Below are positions 44,837-54,692 of a stretch of DNA of 64,000 nt, piece after piece (position 1 is the stretch's first letter; each line of letters begins with the position of its first letter). Both the position numbers and the translations under genes were made by a program. A model generated the notes under the pieces. The model ran no database searches, was not told the DNA's origin, and worked only from the letters and a program-made list of their open reading frames with translations. Source of the stretch: Rhodospirillales bacterium (GTDB lineage Bacteria; Pseudomonadota; Alphaproteobacteria; Rhodospirillales; WMHbin7); contig JACRPC010000021.1 in assembly GCA_016214125.1 (NCBI GenBank), positions 140,927 to 204,926 on the forward strand, written 5' to 3'.

Positions 44837-45286
44837 TTAAATCGGGACTAAATCGGGGACACAATACGATTTTATATAGAAAACGAATATAAATCAATTG
44901 GTTACAAATTACCAAAGCCGCCGGGATCGCCGAGAGCGCCGAGACGCAGACGGAAAGTAGAACCGCCAAGACCGCGAAGGTCGTCAGGCGTTCATCCGTG
45001 TCGATCCGTGTCGATATCCGAGGCCGTTGGGCCAAGACACGGATCAACACGAATGAAAGCGGTTCAAATTGGCCATCGCCTTAGGCGCGTGCCTTAGCGC
45101 CTTTTTCGCGGCCTTAGCGCCTTTCCCATCTCCTCAAATACCGATCGCCTTCACCGCGCTCTCCGCGCGTTCCGCGCTTTAACCTTTCTCCTCGATACCC
45201 CCAATCGGCATCACCGCGCCCTCTGTGCATCGCGCCTCACCGCGCGCGCGGCGGTCATCCTTCCCCCACCCAATACCCTGCGGCGT
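44837..45286. other. 450-base gene-free stretch
   Basis: Begins with repeat copy C. The rest (45060-45286) has short imperfect direct repeats such as CGCCTTAG/CGCCTTTTTCGCGGCCTTAGCGCCTTT and CGCGCTCTCCGCGCGTTCCGCGCTTT, a further low-complexity dispersed-repeat style. No gene is seen. Confidence 0.5.
44855..45013. repeat. Composite dispersed repeat, copy C
   Basis: GGGGACACAATAC (44855-44867), AT-rich sequence with AATATAAATCAATTGG, then ACCGCCAAG and ACCGCGAAG (44962-44979), and two tandem ATCCGTGTCG units (44994-45013). The order is the same as in copies A and B, with a different middle segment. Together copies B and C bracket the radical SAM gene in the same orientation. Confidence 0.7.
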
Positions 45287-45652
45287 TCACGCGCTGGTGC
45301 CGACCGCGGAAATCAATCCATCGGGGGTGATCGGCTTGGGCAGGAAGGCGTCGGCGCCAAGGCTCATGGCCACCGCGGCGCAGCGGTGGGCCGGCGACGC
45401 CATCCGATCGCAACTCAAGATGACCCGAAGCTTGGGATTGGCCGCCTTCGCTCGGCCGATCGCTTCGAAAACATCCTCACCTTCATGATCCTGATGGGAA
45501 GTGGTAAGCAAGATATCGAATTCTTTTAAATCCAATTTTGTGAGCCAAGAACGCCCGCGAAAGCAACTTACGCTATGACCAAAAACGCTGAGATAGACGC
45601 TCACCGAGCTTATTGTCTTCTCACAGTCATCAACCATAAGTACATTTGCCAT
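45287..45652 (-). CDS. Receiver-domain protein lacking the phosphoacceptor aspartate
   Basis: A stand-alone 121-residue receiver fold. The acidic pair Asp8-Asp9 (MVDDCEK), the switch serine Ser80 and the lysine Lys106 (LPKPI) are kept, but the phosphorylation position in DILLTTSHQDHEG is threonine 51 rather than aspartate, and the usual MP after it is missing. It is therefore a pseudo-receiver that probably works by protein-protein contact. Its 5' half is clearly more AT-rich than its neighbours, suggesting transfer. The ATG at 45652 has AAGGTCAAGG upstream. Confidence 0.65.
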   Translation of the reverse strand: MANVLMVDDCEKTISSVSVYLSVFGHSVSCFRGRSWLTKLDLKEFDILLTTSHQDHEGEDVFEAIGRAKAANPKLRVILSCDRMASPAHRCAAVAMSLGADAFLPKPITPDGLISAVGTSA

Positions 45653-45809
45653 GGCCTTGACCTTCCCTTACGAATATTCCGCTACTCAAGACTAACGGAA
45701 GGCATGCCCCGGGTTAACTCGGAACCATTACGAGGTCGAAACCGAAAGTATGGCGGTGGCATTCGGCGCCCGTCTTGCACGCTCGGCGGCGATTCCGTTC
45801 CCCGCCCGA

Positions 45810-46106
45810 TCACGGCACCGCGGCCGCCTGGTCGATCGCTTGCGCCAGCTCAATGTCTTTGGTGGTTACGCCCCCGGCGTCGTGGGTGGCCAGGGTGATC
45901 GCCACCCGGTTATAGACATTGCTCCATTCCGGGTGATGGTCCATCGCCTCGGCGACCTGCGCGACGCGGGTCATGAAGGCGAAGGCATGGGCGAAATCCT
46001 TGAAGCGGAATTCCTTGGCGATGGCGTTGCGTCCGCTCGCTTCCCGCCAGCCGGCGAGGCCGGCCAGGGCGTCGCGGCGCGCCGCGTCGGTCAACAGCGT
46101 GGGCAT
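45810..46106 (-). CDS. phhB: Pterin-4a-carbinolamine dehydratase
   Basis: A 98-residue enzyme recycling the pterin cofactor of aromatic amino-acid hydroxylases; in some proteins of this fold a transcription cofactor. The active-site histidines are in [16 protein letters not shown], followed by the helical [12 protein letters not shown] end. GGAGGGAGAGG lies upstream of the ATG at 46106. No phenylalanine hydroxylase gene is in the window. Confidence 0.92.
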   Translation of the reverse strand: MPTLLTDAARRDALAGLAGWREASGRNAIAKEFRFKDFAHAFAFMTRVAQVAEAMDHHPEWSNVYNRVAITLATHDAGGVTTKDIELAQAIDQAAAVP

Positions 46107-46249
46107 GCGACCTCTCCCTCCTGCCAGGAACGAACAAGGCCGGGCAGGGCGCAAAGGGCCCCTCCGGTAGCTTCTAGATAGGCATCGGCCTGCCGATTCC
46201 GAAGCCGGCCAATGCCGTTTCGCATAATTGGCGACGGTATAAAAAACAC

Positions 46250-46278
46250 TTGACAGAAAGACGAAAAAAAGATACATA
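46250..46278 (+). promoter_or_regulatory. Strong sigma70-type promoter of the candidate sRNA
   Basis: A perfect TTGACA (46250-46255) is followed after exactly 17 bases by TACATA (46273-46278), in AT-rich sequence. No protein gene starts downstream on this strand for almost a kilobase. Confidence 0.6.
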
Positions 46279-46284
46279 ACATGA

Positions 46285-46377
46285 ACAAACCCTGCCAACT
46301 CGGCAGGCGGTGGCGGTAAGAGATGGTCGAAAACTCGGTTTTTGTTAACAAAGCCAAATAGTTGGCTAAATTTTTTT
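46285..46377 (+). ncRNA. Candidate small RNA (~93 nt)
   Basis: Bounded by the TTGACA-N17-TACATA promoter and an intrinsic terminator: AGCCAA (46352-46357) pairs with TTGGCT (46362-46367) over ATAG, followed by AAA and seven T (46371-46377). Inside, CCTGCC/GGCAGG (46291-46307) forms a 5' hairpin and AAAAC/GTTTT (46330-46342) a weak second one. The single-stranded CGGTGGCGGTAAGAGATGG between them is a possible seed. It is intergenic, antisense to nothing. A 12-codon reading frame (ATG 46281) lacks a ribosome site. Confidence 0.5.
46352..46377 (+). terminator. Intrinsic terminator of the candidate sRNA
   Basis: Six-base-pair stem (46352-46357 with 46362-46367), 4-base loop, then AAATTTTTTT. The T-run is on the plus strand side only. 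Confidence 0.6.
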
Positions 46378-46634
46378 CGCGCCTCGTGTTGCGAGCGATT
46401 CCCAATATGAAGGAAATCGCCACGCCAATTTAAGGTGTTAGCTGAAAAAATGCTAAAAAATGCGCAATTTTTTGCGCCGATTCGGGGGGTGATTCCTTAA
46501 ATATCAAAGACTTAGCTGAGTCAAAGCGGCGCAATTCGGGCGCATCCCGGCGCCCAGATGGTCGAAAGCGGGTGCAATCGGGCGCAAATCGGAGCATCCG
46601 CGCCGGCCGGCCGACCGGTCGGGGCAGGGGGGCC

Positions 46635-47063
46635 TCAGTCGCCCTTCGCCTCGCCCGTGAACAGCGCCACGATGTCGTCGGGGATTGCCTTGGCCTTGAT
46701 CCGCTTGGCCTCGTGATCGAACACCGTCCACACCCGGGTCTCGATCGCTTCCATCGCCAGGGTGCCGGCGTTCCAAACCTTGTGCTCGATCTCAAAAGCC
46801 GAGCGGTGCAGCTTGGCAAAACCCACCTCAAGGTCCAGCACGTCGCCCCAGCGCGAGGGGGCAAAGAATTTGGCCTTCATGTCGACCAGCGGTATGCCGT
46901 CCATGCCGCGCTCGGTCACCAGCCCCTTCAAGGTCAGTCCGGCGGCGGCCAGAAGCGCGTGCACCGAAAAATCGAGCCACTGGAAATAGTTGGGATTGAA
47001 GACGATTCCCGACGGGTCGCAATGGCCGAATTCGACGGTCAGGCTGCGGCGGGTCGAGAGCAT
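46635..47063 (-). CDS. Acyl-CoA thioesterase of the 4-hydroxybenzoyl-CoA type
   Basis: A 142-residue hotdog-fold enzyme. EFGHCDPSGIVFNPNYFQWLD near 11-31 is the 4HBT/YbgC signature with the catalytic aspartate in the HCDPSGIV context. The C-terminal part (AIETRVWTVFDHEAKRIK) is also typical. The substrate could be an aromatic or short-chain acyl-CoA. The ATG at 47063 lies in a divergent 188-base gap with fabI. Confidence 0.83.
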   Translation of the reverse strand: MLSTRRSLTVEFGHCDPSGIVFNPNYFQWLDFSVHALLAAAGLTLKGLVTERGMDGIPLVDMKAKFFAPSRWGDVLDLEVGFAKLHRSAFEIEHKVWNAGTLAMEAIETRVWTVFDHEAKRIKAKAIPDDIVALFTGEAKGD

Positions 47064-47251
47064 AGCGCCTCCGGGCGTTGGCTGCGGGAACGGGCTTCCG
47101 CATTCATAGCCGCCTCGGCGCCGTTCGGCCAGTCCCTTCCATCGTCCCTTCCGACTTGGAATTCCACGCGGTTTCCGCCTTTGCCCTTTTCATCGGCCAT
47201 CGTGTAGGATGACCGGCCGCGATACGCGGGCGAAACGGTCGAGGGGAAAGC

Positions 47252-48088
47252 ATGAGTGCGACGACAGGGCTGATGGAAGGCAAGCGGGGCCTGATCATGG
47301 GGGTGGCCAACGACCGTTCGCTCGCTTGGGGCATCGCCCAGGCGACGCGGGCTCAGGGCGCCGAACTGGCCTTCACCTATCAGGGCGAAGCGCTCGCCAA
47401 ACGGGTGCGCCCCTTGGCCGACGAGGTGGGCGCGGCGATGCTGCTGCCCTGCGACGTCACCGACGAGGCCAGCATGGACGCGGTGTTCGCCGAACTGGCC
47501 GCGCGCTGGGGCAAGCTCGATTTCCTGGTCCACGCCATCGCCTTCTCCGACAAGGAGCAGCTCAAGGGCAAGTACTACGACACCACGCCTGAGAACTTCG
47601 CCCAGACGATGAATATCTCCTGCTATTCCTTCACGGCGCTCACCCGGCGCGCCGTGCCGCTGATGGCCGAGGGCGGCAGCCTGGTGACGCTCACCTATTA
47701 CGGCGCCGAGCGGGTGATGCCGCACTACAACGTCATGGGCGTCGCCAAAGCGGCGCTCGAGGCCAGCGTGCGCTACCTGGCCTCCGATCTGGGCGAGAAG
47801 GGCATCCGGGTCAACGCCATCTCGGCCGGGCCGATCCGCACGCTGGCGGCCTCGGGCATCGGCGATTTCCGCCACATTTTGCGCTGGAACGAATTGAACG
47901 CGCCGCTCCGGCGCAACGTCGGCATCGACGAGGTCGGCAAGACCGGCCTTTACCTTCTCTCCGATCTGGGCAGCGCCGTCACCGGCGAGGTGCTGCATGT
48001 CGATTGCGGCTATCACGTGGTCGGCATGGTCAATGTCGAGGCCGCCGCCGAGGTGGCCGAACTGCTCCAGTCCTTCAAGAAATCCTGA
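47252..48088 (+). CDS. fabI: Enoyl-[acyl-carrier-protein] reductase (NADH)
   Basis: A 278-residue enzyme making the last reduction of each fatty-acid elongation cycle. [19 protein letters not shown] is the FabI nucleotide site; the catalytic Tyr159 and Lys166 are in [14 protein letters not shown] (Tyr-x6-Lys), the FabI rather than FabL/FabV spacing. [20 protein letters not shown] follows. The gene is followed five bases later by aroC. Confidence 0.94.
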   Translation: MSATTGLMEGKRGLIMGVANDRSLAWGIAQATRAQGAELAFTYQGEALAKRVRPLADEVGAAMLLPCDVTDEASMDAVFAELAARWGKLDFLVHAIAFSDKEQLKGKYYDTTPENFAQTMNISCYSFTALTRRAVPLMAEGGSLVTLTYYGAERVMPHYNVMGVAKAALEASVRYLASDLGEKGIRVNAISAGPIRTLAASGIGDFRHILRWNELNAPLRRNVGIDEVGKTGLYLLSDLGSAVTGEVLHVDCGYHVVGMVNVEAAAEVAELLQSFKKS

Positions 48089-48093
48089 AGGCG

Positions 48094-49188
48094 ATGGCCG
48101 GCAACGCCTGGGGCACGCTCTTCCGCTTCACCACCTTCGGCGAAAGCCACGGGCCGGCGATCGGCTGCGTCGTCGATGGCGCGCCGCCCGGCATGCTCTT
48201 GGACGAGTCCGACATCCAGCCCTGGCTCGACAAGCGCCGGCCCGGCCAGTCGCGCTTCACCACCCAGCGCCGCGAGCCCGATCGGGTGCGAATCCTCTCC
48301 GGCGTCTTCGAGGGCCACACCACCGGCACGCCGATCGGCCTCGTGATCGAGAACCAGGACGCCCGTTCCAACGACTATTCCGACATCGCCCACGCCTTCC
48401 GCCCCGGCCATGCCGACTACACCTACTGGAAGAAGTATGGCCGGCGCGATTGGCGGGGCGGCGGCCGCGCCTCGGCGCGGGAAACGGCGATGCGGGTGGC
48501 GGCGGGCGCCATCGCCCGCAAGGGGCTCGATTTCGTCTTGGGCCGGCCGGTGGTCATTCGGGGCGCGGTGATCCAGATGGGGCCGCACGCCATCGATCGC
48601 GCCCGCTGGGATTGGGACGAAGTGGCGCGCAATCCCTTCTTCTGTCCCGACGCCCAGGCCGCCAAGGACTGGGAGCCCTATCTCGAATCGATCCGCAAGC
48701 AAGGCTCCAGCATCGGCGCGGTGGTCGAGGTCGAGGCCCTGGGCGTGCCGGCCGGGCTGGGCGAACCGGTCTATGACAAACTCGACGCCGATCTCGCCAA
48801 GGCGATGATGGGCATCAACGCCGTCAAGGGGGTCGAGATCGGCGCCGGCTTCGGCGCCGCCGCCTTGCGCGGCGAGGAGAACGCCGACGCGATGCGCATG
48901 GCGCAAGGCCAGGTGGCCTTCCTCTCCAACAACGCCGGCGGCATTTTGGGCGGCATCTCGACCGGCCAGCCGATCGTGTTGCGCCTGGCTCTCAAGCCCA
49001 CCAGCTCGATCTTGATCCCGCAAAAGACGGTCAACGACGAGGGACAGGAGCTGGAGCTTTCCACCACCGGCCGCCACGACCCCTGCGTCGGCATCCGCGC
49101 CGTGCCGGTGGCCGAGGCCATGTTGGCCACCACGCTCCTCGACCACCTGTTGCGCCAACGCGGCCAGTGTGGAAACCTTCCAGCCTAA
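48094..49188 (+). CDS. aroC: Chorismate synthase
   Basis: A 364-residue FMN-dependent enzyme making chorismate from EPSP, the last shikimate step. [32 protein letters not shown] and [24 protein letters not shown] carry the three conserved signatures, with [18 protein letters not shown] near the C-terminus. fabI is directly upstream. Confidence 0.96.
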   Translation: MAGNAWGTLFRFTTFGESHGPAIGCVVDGAPPGMLLDESDIQPWLDKRRPGQSRFTTQRREPDRVRILSGVFEGHTTGTPIGLVIENQDARSNDYSDIAHAFRPGHADYTYWKKYGRRDWRGGGRASARETAMRVAAGAIARKGLDFVLGRPVVIRGAVIQMGPHAIDRARWDWDEVARNPFFCPDAQAAKDWEPYLESIRKQGSSIGAVVEVEALGVPAGLGEPVYDKLDADLAKAMMGINAVKGVEIGAGFGAAALRGEENADAMRMAQGQVAFLSNNAGGILGGISTGQPIVLRLALKPTSSILIPQKTVNDEGQELELSTTGRHDPCVGIRAVPVAEAMLATTLLDHLLRQRGQCGNLPA

Positions 49189-49215
49189 CGCTCTCCCTCC
49201 AGCGCCCGGAGCCCC

Positions 49216-50144
49216 ATGCCGACCTACCTCTATACCCACCCCGTCTGCATCCAGCACGATCCCGGGCCGCACCATCCGGAATCGCCCGATCGGCTGAAGG
49301 CCATCCTGGCGGCTTTGGAGACCGAGGAGTTCGCCCATCTGGTGCGGGTCGAGGCGCCGCACGCCACCATGACCCAGCTTGAGCGGGTCCACCCGCCGGC
49401 CCACATCGACAATGTGATGAATTCGGTGCCGCATGAGGGCTATCGCGCCATCGACGGCGACACCTTCCTCTGTCCCGATACCGGCGAGGCGGCGCTTCGC
49501 GCCGCCGGCGCCGTCTGCGCCGCCGTCGATGCGGTGGCGACCGGCCAGGCGCGCAACGCCTTTTGCGCCATCCGTCCGCCCGGCCACCATGCCGAGCGCT
49601 ATCAGGCGATGGGCTTTTGCTTTTTCAACAACGTGGTCGTCGGCGCCATGCAGGCGCGCGAGGTGCATGGGCTGCGCCGGGTGGCGATGGTCGATTTCGA
49701 CGTCCATCACGGCAACGGCACCCAGCATCTGATCGAGGAAGACGCCGAGTGCTTCTACGCCTCCTCGCATCAGTGGCCGCTTTATCCGGGCACCGGCTTT
49801 GCCGAGGAAAAGGGCGTGGCCGGCAACGTCGTCAACATGCTTCTGCCGCCCGGCGCCGGTTCGAACGAATTCCGCCACGGTATGAGCAAGACCGTGCTGC
49901 CGGCGCTGGAAGCCTTCAAGCCCGACATGATCCTGATCTCGGCCGGCTTCGACGCCCACGCCGCCGACCCGATCGCCAATCTGCGCCTGGGGGTCGAGGA
50001 TTACGCCTGGGTGACGCGCGAGCTTTTGGCGGTGGCGGCGCGCTGCTGCCAGAACCGCGTCGTCTCGGCCTTGGAGGGCGGCTACGACATCGACGCCCTG
50101 GCGGCCTCGGTGGCCGCCCATGTCCGCGCCCTGATGGGCGGCTG

Positions 50145-50145
<1 letters not shown>
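49216..50145 (+). CDS. Histone deacetylase-like amidohydrolase (AcuC/HDAC family)
   Basis: A 309-residue zinc amidohydrolase. The HDAC signatures are PPGHHAERYQAMGFCFFNN (His124, His125) and VDFDVHHGNGTQH (metal Asp162 and His164), with SAGFDAHAADP the third metal-binding segment near 243. Bacterial members deacetylate polyamines, acetoin-related or protein substrates; the substrate here is not known. Its TGA shares one base with the ATG of the next gene. Confidence 0.9.
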
Positions 50146-51098
<953 letters not shown>

Positions 51099-51114
51099 GG
51101 CCCAGGCCAGGCGG

Positions 51115-52110
51115 ATGACGCGGCGCTCGCTTTTACTCGGTCTTCTCGGTCTGATCGGCTGCGCGCCGCGCCTGCATCCGCCGGGCGCCGCCATCGCCGA
51201 GCCGTCCTTTGAACTCGATCATTTGCGCATGGCCGATGGCGCCCGCCTGCCGCTTTGGCGCTGGGAGCCGGCCGGAAAGCCGATCGCCCATCTGCTGGCG
51301 ATCCACGGCATGAACGATTACGGCCGGGCCTTCGAGGCGCCGGGCGCCACCCTGGCCGCCAAGGGCATCGGCGTCACCGCCTACGATCAGCGCGGCTTCG
51401 GTCGGGCGCCCAAGCGCGGCCTGTGGGCGGGCACCGAGGCGATGGCCGCCGATCTCACCGCCGCGGCCCGATTGCTGCGCGCCCGCGATCCGGGTCTGCC
51501 GCTCTACCTTCTGGGCGAGAGCATGGGCGGCGCGGTGGCCTTGGCCGCCCTGGCCTCCGCCGATCCGCCGCCCGTCGAGGGCGCCATCTTGTCGGCGCCG
51601 GGCGTTTGGGGCCGCGCCACCATGGGCGTTGGCCCGCGCGCTCTGTTGTGGATCACCTCGCATCTGATGCCCTGGGCGGAATTGTCGGGCCGCGAATTGG
51701 GCCGCATGCCGTCCGACAACATCGAGATGCTGCGCGCCCTGGCCCGCGATCCCCATATCATCAAGGAAACCCGGGTCGAGACCGTGCATGGTCTGGTCGA
51801 TCTGATGGACGCCGCCCTGGCCGGGGCGTCCCGCGTCACCGCCCCGCTTCTCGTGCTCTATGGCGAGAAGGATCAGATCATTCCGCCCGAAGCGCTCGAC
51901 CGGCTCTTGGCGGCCCTGCCCGCCAAGCCCCTGCGCCAGCGCTTTGCTCTTTACGAAAACGGCTGGCACATGCTCATGCGCGATCTTCAGGCGCAAACGG
52001 TGCTCGACGACATCGCCGCCTGGGCAGCCAACCCCCAAGCGCCCTTGCCCTCGAACGCCGAGGCCCGCGGACGCCCGCGGCTGGCTCAGGTGGGCGGCGC
52101 CGCCCGGTAG
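51115..52110 (+). CDS. Lipoprotein alpha/beta hydrolase (monoacylglycerol lipase-like)
   Basis: A 331-residue lipid-anchored hydrolase. The signal ends in a lipobox LLGLIGCAPR (Cys16). HGMNDYGRAFEAPGATLAAKGI and GESMGGAVAL (nucleophile Ser near 141), the Asp in YGEKDQIIP and the His in NGWHMLMRD form the triad and match the serine aminopeptidase S33/monoacylglycerol lipase group. It probably acts in the periplasm. The 3' end overlaps the convergent SpoU gene by 25 bases. Confidence 0.82.
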   Translation: MTRRSLLLGLLGLIGCAPRLHPPGAAIAEPSFELDHLRMADGARLPLWRWEPAGKPIAHLLAIHGMNDYGRAFEAPGATLAAKGIGVTAYDQRGFGRAPKRGLWAGTEAMAADLTAAARLLRARDPGLPLYLLGESMGGAVALAALASADPPPVEGAILSAPGVWGRATMGVGPRALLWITSHLMPWAELSGRELGRMPSDNIEMLRALARDPHIIKETRVETVHGLVDLMDAALAGASRVTAPLLVLYGEKDQIIPPEALDRLLAALPAKPLRQRFALYENGWHMLMRDLQAQTVLDDIAAWAANPQAPLPSNAEARGRPRLAQVGGAAR

Positions 52111-52643
52111 GGGCCGAAGCGGCGGAAGAGCTGTTGCCCGTGGCGATGGGTGGGCTTGGCCTGGGTCGGGCCGCCGGCATGCAGGGGCCGTTCGGCGAAG
52201 CGACCCAAGGTGAGCAGCCGATCGTACATCACCAGCGCGCCCGCCACCGCCAGATTGACGCAGAAGCGGGTGGGGATGCGCACCACATGATCGCAGCGCG
52301 CCAGCAAGGGGGCCGTGAGCGAGCCCCGCTCGCGCCCCAGCACATAGGCGGCCTGGGGCGGGTGGCGAAAGCTGGGCAGGTCGTGGGCCTCGTCCAACAG
52401 CTCGATCCCCACCAGCCGGCAGCCCTTGGGCAGCGCCATCGAGGCCAGATCGGGGAAGGCGTAGAAGGGCACCTGCAAGGTGGTGTCGGCGGTGTCGGCC
52501 TTCACGCCTTCGCGCCTGGTGTAATCGGCGGCGATGGTGAAGACGAAGGCGGCATCGAAGGCGTGCGCGGTGCGCAGAAGCGCCCCCACATTCATCGGCT
52601 TGTTCACGCCCTCGACGCCGATGCCGAAATAGCCCCGGCTCAT
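52086..52643 (-). CDS. TrmH/SpoU family RNA methyltransferase
   Basis: A 185-residue SPOUT methyltransferase acting on tRNA or rRNA. GYFGIGVEGVNKPMNVGALLRTAHAF at the N-terminus is motif 1, YVLGRERGSL is motif 2, and VRIPTRFCVNLAVAGALVMYD is the knotted motif 3 with an unusual cysteine and no serine at the usual SLNVS-like position. The target RNA is not inferable. The ATG at 52643 has AAGGAG upstream. Divergent from a quinone oxidoreductase gene. Confidence 0.82.
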   Translation of the reverse strand: MSRGYFGIGVEGVNKPMNVGALLRTAHAFDAAFVFTIAADYTRREGVKADTADTTLQVPFYAFPDLASMALPKGCRLVGIELLDEAHDLPSFRHPPQAAYVLGRERGSLTAPLLARCDHVVRIPTRFCVNLAVAGALVMYDRLLTLGRFAERPLHAGGPTQAKPTHRHGQQLFRRFGPYRAAPPT

Positions 52644-52711
52644 CCGTTCAATCTCCTTGCGCCCGCGGGGGTTCGATTCTAAGGGTGGTCCCAGCATAAT
52701 CGGAGACGACC

Positions 52712-53707
52712 ATGCGCGCCATTCTTTGCACCGCCAACGGCAAACCCGAAGACGTCCTTTCCCTGGCCGATCTTCCGCCGCCCGCGCTGGGCGCCGGCCG
52801 GGTGCGAATCGCCGTTGCCGCCGCCGGCGTCAATTTTGCCGATTCGCTCATCGTCGCCGGCCGCTACCAGGACAAGCCCCCATTGCCCTTCGTGCCCGGC
52901 ATGGAAGTGGCCGGGCGGGTGCTTGAGGTGGGGGCGGGTGTCGACGTCTGCAAGGCGGGCGACCGGGTGATGGCGGTGCTCGACCAGGGCGGCTTTGCCG
53001 ACCAGGCAGTGGCCAGGGCCGAGGATGTCTTCGTGCTGCCCGAGGGTCTCGATCTCGTCGAGGCCGCGGGCTTTCCCATCGCCTACGGCACCAGCCACCA
53101 CGGGCTGGCGGTGAAGGGCGGCCTTCGAGCGGGCGAAACGCTGGTGGTGCTGGGGGCGGCGGGCGGGGTGGGCCTGACCGCCGTCGAGGTGGGCAAGGCG
53201 ATCGGCGCCAAGGTGATCGCCTGCGCCGGCGGCGCCGACAAGCTGCAGGTGGCGCTCGAGCGCGGCGCCTTTGCCGGCATCGATTACAAGACCGAACCGG
53301 TGCGCGACCGGGTGAAGGAACTGACCGGCGGCCTGGGCGCCGACATGGTCTACGATCCGGTGGGCGGGCCGATGCTGGAAGCCGGCCTGCGCGCGCTCAA
53401 GCCCGGCGGGCGGCTGATGGTGATCGGCTTCGCCTCGGGCGAGGTGCCGGCGATTCCGGCCAATCTGCTGCTCATCAAGAATCTGGCCGTGCTGGGCTAT
53501 TATTGGGGCGCCTGGCGAAGGCTTGATTCACCCTCGATCCGCGCTTCGATGATCGAGCTACTGGACTGGTGGCGGGCCGGCCGCCTGCGCCCGCATGTCT
53601 CGAATCGGCTGCCGCTCGAACGTGCCGCCGAGGCGATCGGCCTGCTCACCCGCCGCACCGCCACCGGCAAGGTGGTGCTTGTCTTGGAAGAAGGACGACC
53701 CGCATGA
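52712..53707 (+). CDS. Zinc-independent NADPH:quinone oxidoreductase (MDR)
   Basis: A 331-residue medium-chain reductase of the QOR2/crotonyl-CoA-like group. GVNFADSLIVAGRYQDKPPLPF and VLGAAGGVGLTAVEVGKAIGA (NADPH loop near 150) are typical; YYWGAWRR near 270 is found in NADPH quinone reductases. Catalytic zinc ligands are absent. The next gene begins within its last codons, so the pair is one transcript. Confidence 0.85.
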   Translation: MRAILCTANGKPEDVLSLADLPPPALGAGRVRIAVAAAGVNFADSLIVAGRYQDKPPLPFVPGMEVAGRVLEVGAGVDVCKAGDRVMAVLDQGGFADQAVARAEDVFVLPEGLDLVEAAGFPIAYGTSHHGLAVKGGLRAGETLVVLGAAGGVGLTAVEVGKAIGAKVIACAGGADKLQVALERGAFAGIDYKTEPVRDRVKELTGGLGADMVYDPVGGPMLEAGLRALKPGGRLMVIGFASGEVPAIPANLLLIKNLAVLGYYWGAWRRLDSPSIRASMIELLDWWRAGRLRPHVSNRLPLERAAEAIGLLTRRTATGKVVLVLEEGRPA

Positions 53708-54483
53708 GCGAATTCGACCGCATCGATCTTGTCATCGATCAGGGCGTGGCGCGGATCACCTTCGATCACGCCGCCAAGCGCAACGCCTTCGACGCCCCGA
53801 TGCTGGCGGCGCTGGTCGCCGCCTTGGAACGGGTGGCCGGCTCCGCCGAGGCCCGGGTGGCCGTGCTCGCCGGGCGAGGCGGATTTTCGGCCGGCGCCGA
53901 TTTCGATGCGCTGACCCAGGGCGGCGATTTCACGCCCTGCATGGTCGAACTCGACCGCGCCTTCACCCGGGCGGTCGCCGCCCTTAAGAATCTGCCGCAG
54001 CCGGTGATCGGCGGGTTGCAGGGCGCCTGCATGGGGGGTGCCCTGCAATTGGCGCTGGCCTGCGATTTCTGCCTGGCCGCCGACGATCTGGCGATCGGCA
54101 TTCCGGCGGTGAAGCTGGGCATCGTCTATCCCTTGGCGTCGCTGGCCGAACTGGAAAAGCGGATCGGCGCCCCGGCGGCCAAGCTCTTTCTCATGCGAGC
54201 CGAGCCCGTCGACGCTACCGAGGCGTTCCGGCTGGGCCTGGTCGAGCGGGTGGTGCCCGCGCAAGGCTTCGAGACCGCGCTGGCCGAGCTGGCCCGCACC
54301 CTGGCCGGCCAGCCGCCCAACACGCTTCGGGCCTACAAGCGGGTGATCGACGCGCTGGGCGCCGGCCATCGCGGCCAGGCCGAGGAAGCGCGCGATCAGG
54401 CCTACGCCTCGGGCGAGATGGCCGAGAAGCTGGCCGCCGTGCGGGCCAAGCGGGCCAAAGCGACGGGCCGCAACAGCGCCTGA
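53704..54483 (+). CDS. Enoyl-CoA hydratase/isomerase family protein
   Basis: A 259-residue crotonase-fold enzyme. The oxyanion hole stretches are AGRGGFSAGADFDAL and GGLQGACMGGALQLALACDF. One catalytic glutamate of typical hydratases is replaced: the segment after GIPAVKLGI lacks the usual E-x-x-L-G-L-x-P pattern, so hydratase activity is not certain; isomerase or other crotonase activity is possible. It overlaps the upstream reductase gene by four bases. Confidence 0.82.
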   Translation: MSEFDRIDLVIDQGVARITFDHAAKRNAFDAPMLAALVAALERVAGSAEARVAVLAGRGGFSAGADFDALTQGGDFTPCMVELDRAFTRAVAALKNLPQPVIGGLQGACMGGALQLALACDFCLAADDLAIGIPAVKLGIVYPLASLAELEKRIGAPAAKLFLMRAEPVDATEAFRLGLVERVVPAQGFETALAELARTLAGQPPNTLRAYKRVIDALGAGHRGQAEEARDQAYASGEMAEKLAAVRAKRAKATGRNSA

Positions 54484-54518
54484 TGCAAGAACCGGATCGC
54501 GCGCGCTTATCCCAATCT

Positions 54519-54542
54519 GCGTTGATCGTGACCGATCAACGC
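54519..54542. terminator. Perfect hairpin between convergent genes
   Basis: GCGTTGATCG (54519-54528) and CGATCAACGC (54533-54542) form a perfect 10-base-pair stem with a TGAC loop, 35 bases after the enoyl-CoA hydratase stop and upstream of the end of the convergent ubiD-like gene. No T-run follows on either strand. It is probably a two-way transcript end or stabiliser. Confidence 0.4.
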
Positions 54543-54692
54543 GCCCTCAATCGGCCCAAGCGCTCGCCCCCGCTCGCTTGGCTTTCGCGCCATAGGGCGC
54601 GCAACCCCAAGCGCGATCCATGGCGCGGCCGACCATGATGCAATGAGTTGCGCCCAGTGCATCGTGGTATTATCCGTTGCTCGCCACGCCGG

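Larger units (their letters stand above)
46107..46634. other. 528-base AT-rich gene-free stretch
   Basis: Between phhB and a thioesterase gene. The left part carries a promoter and terminator that define a candidate small RNA (listed separately). Right of it are GCGCAA/TTGCGC arms around TTTT (46462-46477), and degenerate short repeats of GCGCAATTCGGGCGC type (46528-46600). No reading frame looks coding. Confidence 0.55.

Noticed and set aside
54543..54692. Extra small genes between the enoyl-CoA hydratase and the UbiD gene
   Set aside because: Short frames here lack ribosome sites and a conserved pattern.
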